Positions 43,866 to 56,774 of a stretch of 64,000 nucleotides of DNA are shown here, piece by piece. Position numbers and translations under genes: made by a program. Every line of letters begins with the position of its first letter. The stretch's first letter is position 1. Source of the DNA: Alligator mississippiensis (Eukaryota > Chordata > Crocodylia > Alligatoridae); contig NC_081824.1 of NCBI RefSeq assembly GCF_030867095.1, forward strand, positions 352,134,203 through 352,198,202, given 5' to 3'. The notes under the pieces were generated by a model. It ran no database searches, was not told the origin of the DNA, and saw nothing but the letters and a program-made list of their open reading frames with translations.

Positions 43866-44452
43866 TAGGGCTGTGTGAAATTTTGCCAGTTGTTTTGACT
43901 CATTTCGCGGTCAAAACAGCAAAATCTAAGCAAAACAAAGGGTGTCGAAATAGCCTTGAAACAAAACGAAGCTAGTCGAAATGTTTTGAAAGTTGAAACA
44001 TTTCGACCATAGTGCTGGGGATGGGAAGTCAGTCCAGCTGGGCTGACTTCCCATCCCCGGTGCAAGATCTGGCAGGAGACGGGGAGTCAGCTCAGCTGGC
44101 CTGCCTCCCCATCTCCCATGCTAAATCGTGCCAGGGACAGGGAGGTCCCCAGCTGGGGTTGGGAACTCAGCCAATGGTCGCACTGGGGAAATGAACTCAG
44201 CACAGCTGGGCTGAGTTTCCCCTGCTTGATCGTGGGGCTGGGGTTGGGAACTCAGCCCAGCTGGGCTGAGTTGCTTTCCCCAGCCCCAAGGTCAGGCGAA
44301 ACGTCAAAACAGCATCAAAACATCCTCACTGTTTCAACAAAGCAAAACAGTGAGGCTGTTTCAACTTGAAATGAAATTCAGTACAAAATGCTGTTCTATC
44401 CAGACCTCGAAACTGGAGTCAGAACGGAACTGTGCCATTTCGCACAGCCCTA
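43866..44452. mobile_element. hAT-type non-autonomous element (587 bp)
   Basis: Ends TAGGGCTGTGTGAAAT and (reversed) TAGGGCTGTGCGAAAT; flanks CTACCTAC and TTACCTAC match at seven of eight. The interior has many TTTCGA/AAAACAG phrases and direct repeats of CCCAGCTGGGCTGAG. Same end family as the split element at 32192-38409. Confidence 0.85.
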
Positions 44453-44460
44453 TTACCTAC

Positions 44461-45499
44461 GACTGTTAATGCCAAGGGCTGGACAGCAACTGAATAACCT
44501 GGCAACCTCTAGGATGCCAATGGCTATGGGCAGAAGAGCATCTCAAAAGGGGTTCTAGTCTCATCCCTGCCTGAGGAAATGCTGCCAAAAGCTTGTGGAA
44601 CTGAGGTCTACTCCATGATATGGTAGTCTAACCTCTTTAACTAGTCAGCAGCCAGCCTAAGTGTAGAGCCCCAATCCACTGACAAATGCATGATCTCCTT
44701 TGTTCCAGCAGCTCCTGCAGCCAAACTGGCTACAACTGGACTGGAACCTGCCTTTCCTTTTGATTAAACCAGCAACGCTGAGAGAGGGACACCAGTGCAT
44801 GGGCGACTTAGTGACTCCATATATACTGCCCGGGTTCTTGTGCCCTGGAGAGGTCACTCCAGCTTTGTGTTATCTTTGATGTTAAGCAAGCTGATGCCTC
44901 ACTTGGCACAACTCTATTGTCCTGTGAGGCAGACAGATGTCTATTACTTTTAGGTCATGCCAACTGCTCATAGGATGCTAGCAGTGTAGAAAGGGGTGTC
45001 AAGTATCTGGCCTACAGGACTTCTTGCAGACCAGAAAATTCACCTCCCAATCTGGCTCCCAAGGCCATAAATTCTGCAGTGGTGTGGAGGACAGCATTAA
45101 CATCCACAGGTGCCACAGACAGTGTTTCAGTGGGGCCAGAACCTGGGGGGTTAACACTGCTGCTACTCACCTGACTGCCCAATTTCTGGGTTTATATCCC
45201 CATTAGGAACAATAGAGAATGTCAGCACTCCAGAATGACAATAACCTCTTCTGGGACATGGGGAACCGAAATTAAGGTCCCTGGCTAGAATCAAGCAAAA
45301 TAAAAACTTGAACACTGGGCCATTCCAAGTTGCTATTTGGATTCAGACTCTAATTCTTTCACACAAATGACAGAACACATTTTTGTCCCAGTTCTTAATC
45401 AAATGTAAATAGGAATGATAGTGGTGAAAAAAATTCAGTACAATGCCCAAAATACAACACACATAGCCATTGTCATTTGAAAAACACACTGATGGTTTT
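44461..45499. other. Intergenic sequence, nothing recognised
   Basis: No supported gene; short frames here lack family resemblance. Confidence 0.4.
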
Positions 45500-45818
45500 T
45501 TCAGATTTATATATGATCTCTGATCTATATATAGTGGTGTTTCATTTAAATCATGGAAAAATGTGGATTTGGGATTACTTTTTCTAACCAAAAATTGGGA
45601 ATTTTTTTAAAAATCAGAGAAACCAGAATCCCTGGTAATTAGCCTAATATTTGAAGCATTCATCCCGGAAGAGACACACCTGGGTTTAAAGCCCTAATCA
45701 TCCTGAATCTATATACAGTGGTGTTTCATTTAAATCACGGAAAAATGTGGATTTAGGGTTTTTTTTTTAAACTGAAAATTGGGGATTTTTTTAAAATCAG
45801 AGAAAACCAGGATCCCTG
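45500..45818. mobile_element. Two half copies of the CAGGGATCC hAT MITE
   Basis: About 45500-45635 and 45708-45818 each carry GTGGTGTTTCATTTAAATCA, then GAAAAATGTGGATTT and the right terminal CAGRATCCCTG, in the same direction. Left terminal repeats are missing in both. About 70 bp separate them. Confidence 0.65.
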
Positions 45819-46237
45819 CTAATTACTGGAAAACTGACACCACCATTAGGCATCTACCATTTTAGGAGCACCAAGAATTTGAGATCTGAAGTGGATGGAT
45901 GCCTATAAAGTACAGGAAGCAGGTACCTACCTTTGAGGAGGGTGGGCAATCTGACCCACCCTTGCGCCTAGTGTTTCTCATTGGCTAGCTGTCTGCAGTG
46001 CCCTTTTCAGTGCTTAAGCACTCCAAATTGCTCGTTAGAAGCTTGTAAACTCTCCTGACCAAATGTACAGGGGTCCTAGGTTCCTAAGTCCTTCTATCTG
46101 GACTACCCTCTTGGGCAAGGCACCTATTTTTAGGTATGCTGAAATCTAAAAATGGAGGTGCCTATGAGATAAATTTGGCTCCAGACCTAAAGTCTTTCAG
46201 ATCCACAGGCTGCTTAGAGATGTGGAAAAAAACCCCA

Positions 46238-46505
46238 AAACAGTGCTTTACTTTCACAGCTTGGCACGCCCTTGCACCAAATGCAGTGTATACCTGGAAC
46301 ACGTGTTGCGTTACTTTGACCCAGGTTGCCCAAAGTCTGTATAGATTGGGTGCTTCAGCAGGGCTTTTTGGTGTTATCTAATGGCTGACTAAATCAGATT
46401 TACATAAAACTGCTAAAAAACTCCGCTGAAGCACCCAATCTATACAGAAGCTGCGGAGCCAGGTCAAACTAATCCACTTCCTTTTCTGCATAAGCACTGT
46501 TCCCC
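46238..46505. mobile_element. Fold-back (palindromic) element
   Basis: CTGTATAGATTGGGTGCTTC at about 46338 recurs as its exact complement near 46425-46447. Matching extends outward through TTTGACC and on to AACAGTGCTT near 46240 and its complement near 46490. The arms exceed 100 bp with gaps and leave a small loop at about 46370-46420. Probably a MITE. Confidence 0.7.
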
Positions 46506-47019
46506 CCTCCAGCGCTCTTAATTAGTTATTTTGAGGTCACTGTATAGATGTCTCTTCAACCTGCCACTTTTAATACTAGTAGTTAAACTTATTTTAAGAT
46601 TAACATTGTGATAGTACATAAGGATGGTACATCCTGGTGATGTTCCCCGATCCCTGCTGCTATTTGCTCCTTTGGCAGCTCTGATAGGAACTGCTGCCAA
46701 TCCAGCCAGTGGCCAGGAGCTTAGTGGTTAATTCACAGCTATATGTTAGAAGAACCTCAGGTAGGTACTAATTACACGTGTCCAATCCTATTTAATCTGA
46801 AAGAAAGGTTTTACTTTGAATGCGAGAAAAAGACGGGATTTCCCAAGGCCAGCAATTCTAGGGGTTCATCCTCTGTGGTTTAGAGTATTTGTTTTGATTT
46901 TTTTATGTTCACAGCTTGCGAAACTGTATAGAAGGAATGCAGCTTTGCCAGACTGGCATCAGTTTGTACTAAGTTGAAACTCATCAGTAAAACCAAGATG
47001 AGGGGGAGTCTTTTTCTTA

Positions 47020-50000
47020 CACAAGACTCTTCTGAACTCCCCTCTTTTATTAATTATGCCCCCCACCTAGCTACAGAAGCCTACTGAAAATAAATGTGAA
47101 TGCAACCACACCCAGTAACATATTCAAAACACTTATTTAATTCTCCATTATCTACTCACAGTTTATTACAGGTTAATAAGAAATTATTTTATATTTAAAC
47201 TAAAATGATTTTAAATTGCTTATGAACAAACTTAAAACTAGTCTTTAATTTTTAAATTTATTGCAAGCAGATACATGTCTTCTGCTTATATAATCTACAG
47301 AAAGGTCCAAAATATAAATGAATAAAGACAAGTTATATTTAAGTATCTACAGAAATGAAAGTTAAAAATATAGCACTGAAAATAAATTTTATGGATGATT
47401 ATTTATTCACACTTCAACAGTTTAGATCAGGTAAATGAAGTGTAATAGGATAATCTAAGCATTAGGTTTGAAGGCTGATTTATTTTCAAATAAATGCACC
47501 TATCATTGTACCATTGAAAATAATGTCAGCATTTGGTGCTGATGACTACAGACATCTTTGATGTTTAATACACTGATAACTACTCCTGTTGCTCCCAACA
47601 GCACTTTTGCAGATTCTACTTTACATTATATAATGAAAGGACATTTTAAAAGAAGTGTGTATATACAATATATTTTAAGTCAGAAATAACATATTAAAAC
47701 TCAATATATTTTCATAAGGTAAAAAAATTAAAGCTATATAAACTGATTTGTAGATTATTCTGCAAAGTAGAATCATGTACTTTTTCACTTTCATAATACT
47801 TGGACAAATTTCCATTAAAGCTTTGTTAACAGACAGTAGCATGATCACAGTGATCTCGCTGGCTTTCAAGAAGAGTGTTGGTGCAATTCAACTATTTGTT
47901 TTCCTTCTCATTTCAGGCCAGTGGGATCAAGACAAACAGGCTAATGCAACCAAGAAAAACTGTAAGCTTTCACACTGAGCAGTTGAACAAACAATATTAA
48001 TTACTGTACACCATAAAATGAAAATGATTCCAGTATTTTGCTACAAGCCACTTCAGGAATACACACACTTGAGTGGCTACAAAGCCTGAAATACTTTCTA
48101 AGACTTCACAAACATTTAGTTAGTGCCTACCAATTTCAAGACATTTATAAAAGCAGTTATGGAGACATTTTGTTGTTAAAGCTGCAACAGTTTAAACAAG
48201 GCAAGTTAAGAAGTTATATAGTTTATCATTATGGTTTTTCCTATCCTTACAGTTCTTTCATCATTCAACAGCCTGTCAGCTTTCCATGTCTCAGTGATAA
48301 TACAGTCTTTGTGTATTCTTCAGATGTGGCTCTTGCATTTACACCTTAGTATTTTTCCATCCATTTACAATGAAACTCTGACTTCCGTTAATATCTGCTG
48401 CAGTGGACTAGGTTTGCATGATAACAGTAACAAGGGACTGAAGCAAAGATTACCCAGGAAAATTGTTTTTTGAAGTTTATGCTTTTTTCATTTAGATGGT
48501 ATGTTTTAACAGATGGATACATAGTACCAACTATTTAACTAAAAGTATTGCTAAGTCAAAGCAGAAATACTTGTTAAAATGCAAACAATCTTCCTCCTTT
48601 CTAAGATGACAAGTTTAAACAGAATTATTTGTCCTTCAAACACTTTTCTAAGTGTTTCATCCTGTATACCATCTCTATTATTAATTTCTAAGAAAGAGTT
48701 GGGCTGTAAGAAGTTTGTAGTAAATTTCTGTTAGTAGACAGAGCAGCAATGCAGCATTTTCAAAAACATCAAGCAAGAGTCTTCTCATTTAAGGCTAAAA
48801 GATGGAAATGAGAAAAAAAAGTAAAACAGCAGAAGGTTTTACAGAAAAAAAATCAGCATAAAAGTATAGCATAAGAAAGAGTAAAACCCTAATCACTACT
48901 AGCACTAACAGCATCAAACCATCAGTAGTTGATACAGCAGTAGACTTCTGTTTCTAATTTTAACATTCATCAGAATTTTAACATTCAGCCACAATTCCAC
49001 TGTAAGCTAAATTTAAGTGGCCAAAACTCATAGGTATAAAAAAAGCCTTTAAAACATATACTTAAAAAAATTGAAATGGTGTGTTAACAAAAGTACGCAT
49101 AAAACAGATATATAAATAGCTACAGTATGAAAAATATTTCAGTGCAAAGGCAATTTTAAGATTTCTAAAAAATATGTTACAAATAATTTGTTAACTACAC
49201 ACAGGAAATTTGTCACCACTACTGGTATAAAACATATATTAGGAATTTAAAATATATACACCAGTGTTTTATGTAGGGGACAGTTCTAACTGACCAGCAT
49301 CCAAGTATGTAGTGGCAAATATATATAAATTTAATATATATATATTACAGTACGTGACCAATATAATGGCATTGTTTGAAACTAAGAAGTGCTACATGGT
49401 AAATGGCAAAAATGACTTAGTATCTTTATACAGGGTAGTGGATGAATGTGTAGTAAGCATTGCCATATTTTTTCTTCTCTCATCTTTGGTATACTGAAGT
49501 TTTCACAACTTAACAATTTTCACAGGGATTAATTGAAAACATTGTGGTAAGTGTTTCCTAGTGGATTTAATTTACTTTCATTTAAAAACTCTAGTGAAGT
49601 TTGAAGTTATTTCATACATACAAGCAAAAAGAAACTTCCTTCACTATGCCAATAGCATTAAAAAGGGTATAAACAATGCCTTGGTCAAGTTCTCTAATAA
49701 AGGCAGCAAATTTGATCCCAAATATTTTGTTTCCTATAGAGAAAAAAAAATTAACTGTCTGCCAGAAACATTTTAAAAGATACACTTGTTCACCTGTTAT
49801 AAACATGGGGTACAATAAAACTAATAAGTATTAGATTCGTCTTTCAGATGTTTTTACACCCCAAATAAAACACTGGACTAAAAAAAAATCTGGAGAAGTA
49901 GACAACTAGTAGTAAAATTAGTACAAGCTAAAATAAACTCTGCAGACTGCAGAGAAAGTGGATGTACAAGCTGGCTGGAATGCCTAGTAAATAATTCATA

Positions 50001-51157
50001 CAGATGCCTGGTAATCATTGTATCAGAAATGAGGTTGAATTGACAACAGATGTACACCATCTAGTGGTTCTCTCAAAAAGATTAACAAGTGTATACAAAC
50101 TGCTTTATGAGAACGTACTTCTACTGGATCCATTAGCTAGCAGTTTACCTCACAGTAAAATGGGAAAAAAGCTAAAACAAAAATCAAAGAACAAAAATCC
50201 AGATATTAAAAGCATCTTATTTGGATACTGTAAATGACTGAAAATAAGATTTTTTTCATAGCACGGGCAGGAAATAGAAAAAAAGTAAAACCAGTACTTC
50301 TTAATACATATACTTAAGATTTACATGCAGATGCTTCCTTTCCATAAGCGTAGCTAAAGTGGTGGGAATGCTGGTTCAACTTATTTATTTATTTTTTAGA
50401 AATTTTCCAAAACATTTTAAGTTTAATTATTCCATTCCGTATTTGTTTAAGAAAGTGTGAATATTGGTGGTCTGACTTATTTGACAGCCAGCTTGACTCC
50501 AGAAAGTGTGAACCTATTCTAAGCAAAATGATTCTATCTTTCTACAAGGAAAAAAACGAACTCAAAACCATACATAGCCCTGATTTGGCCACTTACAAGG
50601 AAGTGAATATTAGAGGGAGTTTCTTGAAAGCAGGTTTGCACAGAGGAAACACCAGTTTGTTCTACAGAAAGAGCAAAGAAAGAAAAAAAGACAGAGAAAA
50701 TAAGAAACAGCACTTGTTAAATATGCTCTAAGCGACTTTCACCAAAGAGATCTGAGGTCACGTTGCTTCTGGCTGAAAATTAAAACTGTTGATCTCAAAA
50801 TGTAGGTCACTGACTGAAACTATACACTTCAAGTAATAAAGGAAACAACTAAAGACGACAGAAGCAATAAATGCACAAAAGTCTTGACACAAAATGAAGA
50901 TAATTTCTAGTGCTTTCAGTCTTACAGTGCCAGACTGTGCAGGTTGTTCATTGCTTCAGCAGTTCAAGACAAAAATAGGCCAACAGGCCTGGAAGGATTC
51001 ATACTTCTAGCTCTTGATCCTGTTAGTCTGAACTTTACTTCAGATGGCCAAAGCCAAGTATATTTGAATATGGGTCTGTGACATGTTTGTTTTCTGTATT
51101 TGCAAAAAAGAAATAAACAAAAAAATACAGTTCTTAAAGGCTTGAATTGGTGATCTG
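47020..51157 (-). other. ATP11A: Probable long 3' UTR of ATP11A
   Basis: After the stop of the long terminal exon lie about 4.1 kb of AT-rich sequence on the minus strand free of recognisable repeats, in contrast to every neighbouring stretch. Minus-strand AATAAA signals occur at about 50385-50396 and 47046-47051; the latter would end the longest transcript. Known ATP11A messages are much longer than their coding part, which fits. The extent is inference. Confidence 0.4.
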
Positions 51158-51415
51158 TCATACAGATGTTTCCAAACCTGACCCACTGTAGCAGTAGCTT
51201 GCACTGGAATTGCAAGGCTTATTTGAATAGCCAAAGACAGATGGAAGTATTGAATAATCAATGCCTTTCCAGTGCGTAAACATCATTTTTTTAGAATGAG
51301 AATTAGACCTTCTCGGTGGGGAACTGCTGCAGTCATTGCTCCTGTATCTTGGGCTTTTCATAGAGGCAAGAGGTGTGAATTCTGAAATGTGGTCCCGATG
51401 CTGCCTTGATGTATT
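51158..51415 (-). CDS. ATP11A: ATP11A long alternative terminal exon (85 residues)
   Basis: On the minus strand, acceptor TTGCTTGACAG is followed in phase 0 by NTSRQHRDHISEFTPLAS, which matches the SEFTPLAS block of the longer human ATP11A C-terminus. After that block the sequence is Ser/Arg/Lys-rich (SNDCSSSPPRRSNSHSKKMM) and ends GSGLETSV, stop at 51158-51160. It is used in place of the short exon at 59301-59378. The cytoplasmic tail of P4-ATPases is regulatory, so the choice of exon probably changes control or location of the flippase. The last 60 residues differ from what I remember of the human isoform. Confidence 0.85.
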   Translation of the reverse strand, partial: NTSRQHRDHISEFTPLASMKSPRYRSNDCSSSPPRRSNSHSKKMMFTHWKGIDYSILPSVFGYSNKPCNSSASYCYSGSGLETSV

Positions 51416-52301
51416 CTGTCAAGCAAACAACAACAATAAAAAGAAACACACAGTAAGTGGGCTATATAAATAGTGAAAAGCCTGCTATGTTAATTTCTTA
51501 GTAGTGTTATGCCCATGGAATCCTCATAATTCTCAGTAAGCTACCACTATCTGGCTTGCTTGCTCCAAGCAAAGGTGTACCCATCCTCCCTCCTGTTAAG
51601 CAAGTGACTAATATTTACACAATTAATTTCAGATGAGACTGAGAAACCCTGAATTCTTTATCTATAACTGCTGAAGTTGACAGTGGACTCAGAGAACTGA
51701 TGAGAGAATACAAGGATCATTTGCAATTTGAGATTTTTTTATTTAATAGGACTAACATATGTTGCACTGATGCTTTACACATCTTGGCTATACCCATTTA
51801 TCAGTCTACAAGGAACATTAAGGGGACAGAATAATTTTAGCCATTTTGTTCAATATTTCCAAAGAGAGAGAATTCTCTTCAACTAATTTATGTTAGCAGA
51901 TGAGAATGCATTGTGGTTTAAGTGCACTAGGCTTTTACATCTAAGCAAGATTAGATGTTACAGCTTGCTTAGGTTACATATGACATCTATTTGCAATCTA
52001 ATACTATTACACATGAAATACTATCAGAGCCTAATGATTCACTAATATTATTCTGTACCATCAAAAAAAAAAAAGGCACCAAAATTTCACATACTTGGCA
52101 ATCTCTGCTCAGGAAATACTCAGGCTAAAAATAACAGCGGAGTTGGATGACAGTTCTTAAGTGTATGTGCATGGATTAAGACAAAATAAGTAAAGTGATT
52201 TCCCAAATGAGGGTATCTATTTTCCTTACCAAATACACACATAACTAACAGTTATAAGTTATGGAAGTTATGTGGCTGCATTTAAGAAAACAGTACACCC
52301 T
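51416..52301. other. ATP11A intron, no feature recognised
   Basis: AT-rich intronic sequence. Confidence 0.4.
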
Positions 52302-52694
52302 GGGTGTGTCTACCATGTTATTAGCATGCAGCAGTAAACTCCGGCATGTATTGAACCAGAGTTTATTGCTCCCCAGGAACATGCGCCTGGGACCACAGCA
52401 TGTTGAGCCACGTAGGAACAGCTCCAGCTGGCAGGCTGACCCCGCAAGCCCCCTGCCAGCTGGGGCTGCTCTGACTTGACTCAACGTACTACGGAGGGGC
52501 TGGTTGGGGCATGAGGGTGCTCCAGTGCAGGGCGAGCCAGCAGGCAGCCCTGTACTGAAGCACCTTTGTGCTCCAGTCAGCCATGTCAGTGTCTACACAT
52601 GTAGTGCTGTGTACTAAAAAAACTCTGCAACAGGGTAGTACAAGTGGGGTTAATTAGTTTACTCTGTAGTAAATGTCTAGTGGAGATGCATCCC
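52302..52694. mobile_element. MITE in ATP11A intron
   Basis: Left end GGGTGTGTCTACCATG; reversed right end GGGATGCATCTCCACTAG. Inside are CTACACATGTAGTGC and GTTTACTCTGTAGTAAATG, phrases typical of the 4223/23222 family. GC-rich centre. No clear target duplication. Confidence 0.55.
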
Positions 52695-53667
52695 TTAAGA
52701 ATTATTCAAACCAAAACTATCAGTTATTCTCTCAGTAAATACTGAATTAACTAGCATTCCTTTATTCAAAATAAAAAAGGGCAAAAAGGGGTTAAAATCA
52801 AACTAAATTTCAATCACTCTACCCACTTTTTGTTTTGAAAATTTGTCCACTAGTTAACATTATCTTTAATACCAGTAACACCCTAAAAATACTCTTTTGT
52901 ACTATTTTTTGAACCCAAGAATGCACAAACGGTTGGTTTTCTTTTTAACTCCACAATATAAGCACTCTTTAAAGGGAGACATGAAGCCCAGATGCATTTC
53001 AGGGACTTATAAAGACCAGAGGTAGACATTAAAAAAGAACCCTTCCCCCACATAAGTCTCATAGATATCATGTTATCAGGAATTATTATATAATGGTTTT
53101 AAAGGGATTTTAAAAAATGGATCTAGAACTACTTTTTATTCCTCCATCTGTAAAACTAAGTGCCTTAGTTACCATAAATCTCTCTAAAAATGGCAAAAAG
53201 TACATTTTGATGTAAACGGTTAGAGCTTATTCTCCTACCAGGGTCTAAATGGTGGTCAGGCATCCTAGTGGCTTGTTTACACCGGCATGACAGGAGGTGT
53301 CAGCAAAAAGTGGGCAGAGTATACCTCACCCATATTGCATTTACTTGCATATATAGGTATACAGCAAACCCAGAAGCTTGTCAGTGAGGATATGCCAGGC
53401 TTGTCTGTCTGCATCCACTCTCATGCACTCAGTCTTCACCATAAATGAAAGCAGGTGCTGGGAATGAGCCAAGCAGCCTCACTGGTAAAATTACAGCATT
53501 GAAGTGCATCAGTGAACACAAGACAGCAGCATGTTGGTGGCTGCACCCTCATCAGGACAGCTTCCATTGGAACGCAGACTAGCCCAAAACACCTAGAGAG
53601 CAATCTCCTTCCATCCTACTAGAGTCCCTGAAAAAATACTGATGCACCTTTTTTGGCACTGCACTGT

Positions 53668-53863
53668 CACCTTATCCTTAAGGCTAAGTCACAAAAAGTG
53701 ATAAAGAGTGCCCTTAGGCATTTCAGGGGTGAAACGGCATTTGGTCCTACATGTTTAAATACAATTCTATTCCACAATGGTCAAGTCTCTGAAAAACAGT
53801 TAATGCAAAGGGTGAGTGGATCTAATCACTTTTTGTGCCTTAGTCCTAAGGCTAAGATAAGGT
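53668..53863. mobile_element. Fold-back MITE (about 196 bp) in ATP11A intron
   Basis: CACCTTATCCTTAAGGCTAA, then GTCACAAAAAGTGAT at the left, return inverted at the right as ATCACTTTTTGTGCCTTAG, then GGCTAAGATAAGGTG. Arms of about 40 bp. Confidence 0.65.
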
Positions 53864-54299
53864 GTGCTACCCAGGTGGATGCATTAAGGATTTTTAGGGA
53901 CTGAGCAGGGTAGAAGAAGATCACATTTAGATACCCAAGTGCCACGCAGATGCCTAATATATTAAATAAGATCAGACCTCAAAATATTGGGATTCACAGT
54001 CTGCTATCCTGGCAGCTTCCAGTGCTAGCAAAATGCTGGGAAGCTGTGCATCCCCTACTTACCGATCCTATCAAGCTCCTGTTCCTAGCTCTACACAGTC
54101 ACTAAAAGAACGGAGGTGCCCTAACTCCACATGCCTGCTCTGTCCCCCTATAACTGCTTCACATTTCCACTCACTCTTAGTTTGGCCATTGGTCCTGTTC
54201 TATACCAGACCTTTGTCCTCTGTCCATTTATGAATGAGGAATGGACATCAGAAATTCCTGCTTTTCAGTTCACTGACAGAAATACATATTAATATCCTT

Positions 54300-54620
54300 G
54301 CAATTTTATTGGCTGTGCCTAGAGGTAGGGCGGTGCACAGCTAGGAGGAGAGGGCTTCTGAGCCACTCACAGAGCGAAGGAGGCAGGAAGGGAGGTGGTG
54401 GTCCCACCCCTTGCTGTTGATTGGCCAAGAGGGCTGGTTTTCCCACTCCCCTTGCTGCTGATTGGCCAAGGTGACAGTCCCACCCCTCACCCCTGGGCTC
54501 TCCCTCACCGAAGGGCTGTCCTGTATTCTGGGGATGTGTCAGTGGCTACCTGACTCTCTCGCTATATACTCTGCCACTTTCCCTCTCCCTTTAGTTTCCT
54601 ACAAGATATTTTCTAAATCA
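54300..54620 (+). promoter_or_regulatory. CCAAT-box cluster, possible promoter or LTR remnant
   Basis: Three ATTGG motifs: TTTATTGGCTG near 54307 and two copies of TGATTGGCCAAG (about 54417 and 54459) inside a tandem 42-44-bp unit with CCCACCCCTTGCTG. A TATA-like GCTATATACTC follows near 54560. The layout resembles a polymerase II promoter or the U3 part of an LTR. It is weakly supported and no transcript can be inferred. Confidence 0.3.
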
Positions 54621-56774
54621 GCAGAGGGTATGGGGACTGTAGAAAAAAGTAAAGGAGAATGCAGATATGTGCATTAGCCCAAGTGGCACGTACTTGCATG
54701 AAAAGGCTTGTATTTGTAAGACTAGAGAGATGTGAAGGGACAAGAGCTGAGACAGGGAACTCAGAACCTGAATCCAGATGTCCCTGTGCTCTCCACCTCC
54801 TGCCACCTCACCGTGCCTGACAATTCTGTTCTGGCATGCAGTGGAAGCAAGGCAGCAATGCCATGAGGAATTCACCAATGCAGTGGCACACAGGAACTGA
54901 ATTAAGTTCTAAGCCTCTGCTGGGTCCCCAGCACAAAATTTTCTCCCTACTTCTTCCAACTTCTTGTTCTCCCTCACTAACTACCCTTAATGTGGCCACC
55001 AGATATCCCTTGCACCCCTCTACATTTCCACTCACTCATCCTGAACCCTTCCCTTCCAACCTCCTTAGCTGTAGTGACATCATGAGAAGACTATCCTAAA
55101 ACCTAATTAAACTAACACCTGTTTAATCTGGAACAATGCACCCACTAAAAGAAAGTGTTAACCATAATTAAATATCTGGTTATAGCATGATATCACTACA
55201 CAATAGAATAAAGGTTGTGCTTTATGTATTTCTGTACCCTGAACAGGTTTGGATTTCTTCAGTGTTAAATCTTGAAGTGCAAATGTTCTGCCTATGCAAT
55301 GGCTGCTTGTCTTGGGGACAAGTACAACTTTCTTAAATTCCTGCTATCTGAATTCCATCTCAGTGGGTACAAGTACATACTACAACAAGATACACAATGC
55401 AGGTAGCTTAAATGGTGATTTTTTTATCCTTAACTGCTAAGGTTATTTGTATACCTGCTGTCTTGTTTCATTGGCTATATTTGGTCTATATTTGTGTCTC
55501 AGAACCTGAGCTATAATGAATAATACTAATGGGCAAACTTACTTATCTGTCTCTGTCCTATGTATTCTGCACAGATAGTACAAACATCAATAAAGATGGT
55601 TCATGAACACAGATGTGACTGTCATATACAATTTTCTCAAACCCAAACTATATAAAGTCTATGTGGGCTCATTGGTCTTCATGACAGATTGCCTTGCCTT
55701 ACATTATTGTCAGAGAAATAAGGATCTTACCTGTGACATGAAACCTCTTGCAAAAAACTAGAATCTCCAAGAAAATTGTAATGATTTTATGTCAAAATAG
55801 GTAAAGCACAGCAAAAACTCTGGAGGAAATAGTTTTAATATTAAACTATTAAACTATAAAACTATTAAATAGTTTTAATTTTAAACAGCACAGCACACCC
55901 ATAGAAGCGAGTCCAAACTGGCAACATGTACAATACTGTTACCTAGCATTGATCTAATTATGCCTCGGAAGCTGAAAGATTTCCTTCAAGAAGTGGCCCA
56001 TCGCTGTTCGCCAGTGCATTTAGAGGTGTTTTATGTTTCATACTCTTCTGTAAGGATGAGGAAAAATACTAAGACATTTGCTGAATACATGAGGGAAATC
56101 TGAATGAATTTCTCAAGAAGTAAAGAACAGATCTCTAACTATCGTACCAATGTCATACAACGTGATATTTTCTATATATCTATATATATACATTTTAAAA
56201 AAAATAACAGTTATAGCAATGCTCATATTCCTCTATCCTGGGATTAATCTGAGCCCTGTTGCCCAACTGGTCTGACTTTAATCATATTCTGAACTCGAAT
56301 ACAAAAATGCTGATTATTCTATCAAAGATATTTAAATTGTATCATAAGTAACTACTAAACTAACTCTGTATCCCCCCACCCCCCACCTCATATTTTTGGC
56401 TACTTGCAGTAGGAAAAAAACCTTGTACTAAACTGGAGACTTCCTGAAGAGGTGATCAAGATCTTATAGACTCTGAGCTCTTCCATAGTGTCAAAACTGC
56501 CAATGAATAGGTTTAGTGACTGTGTTAGACAAATGTTTTTTGTGTGTGGGCTGCTCCCAACATACTGAGCCACGCAATTTAAAGGAGAGAATGGTCTCGT
56601 ATACAACTGTGCAGAACAACTACTGCACTGAAAGGAAGGTAACAGTGCATCTGAAAGGTAATGTGGGCTGATGGTACAGGTAGGGCATTTTTAAGTACAC
56701 CAGTTAGAACATGGGAAAAGGTTAGAATGACCACCTATGGGTTCTCTTCTGTGGGAAGATGACAACGTCTACAG

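Noticed and set aside
46238-46505. MicroRNA precursor
   Set aside because: The stem is far longer than a precursor hairpin and looks like a fold-back transposon.
51040-51261. Other minus-strand frames overlapping the ATP11A long terminal exon
   Set aside because: Frame with SEFTPLAS is the only one that joins the upstream exon in phase.
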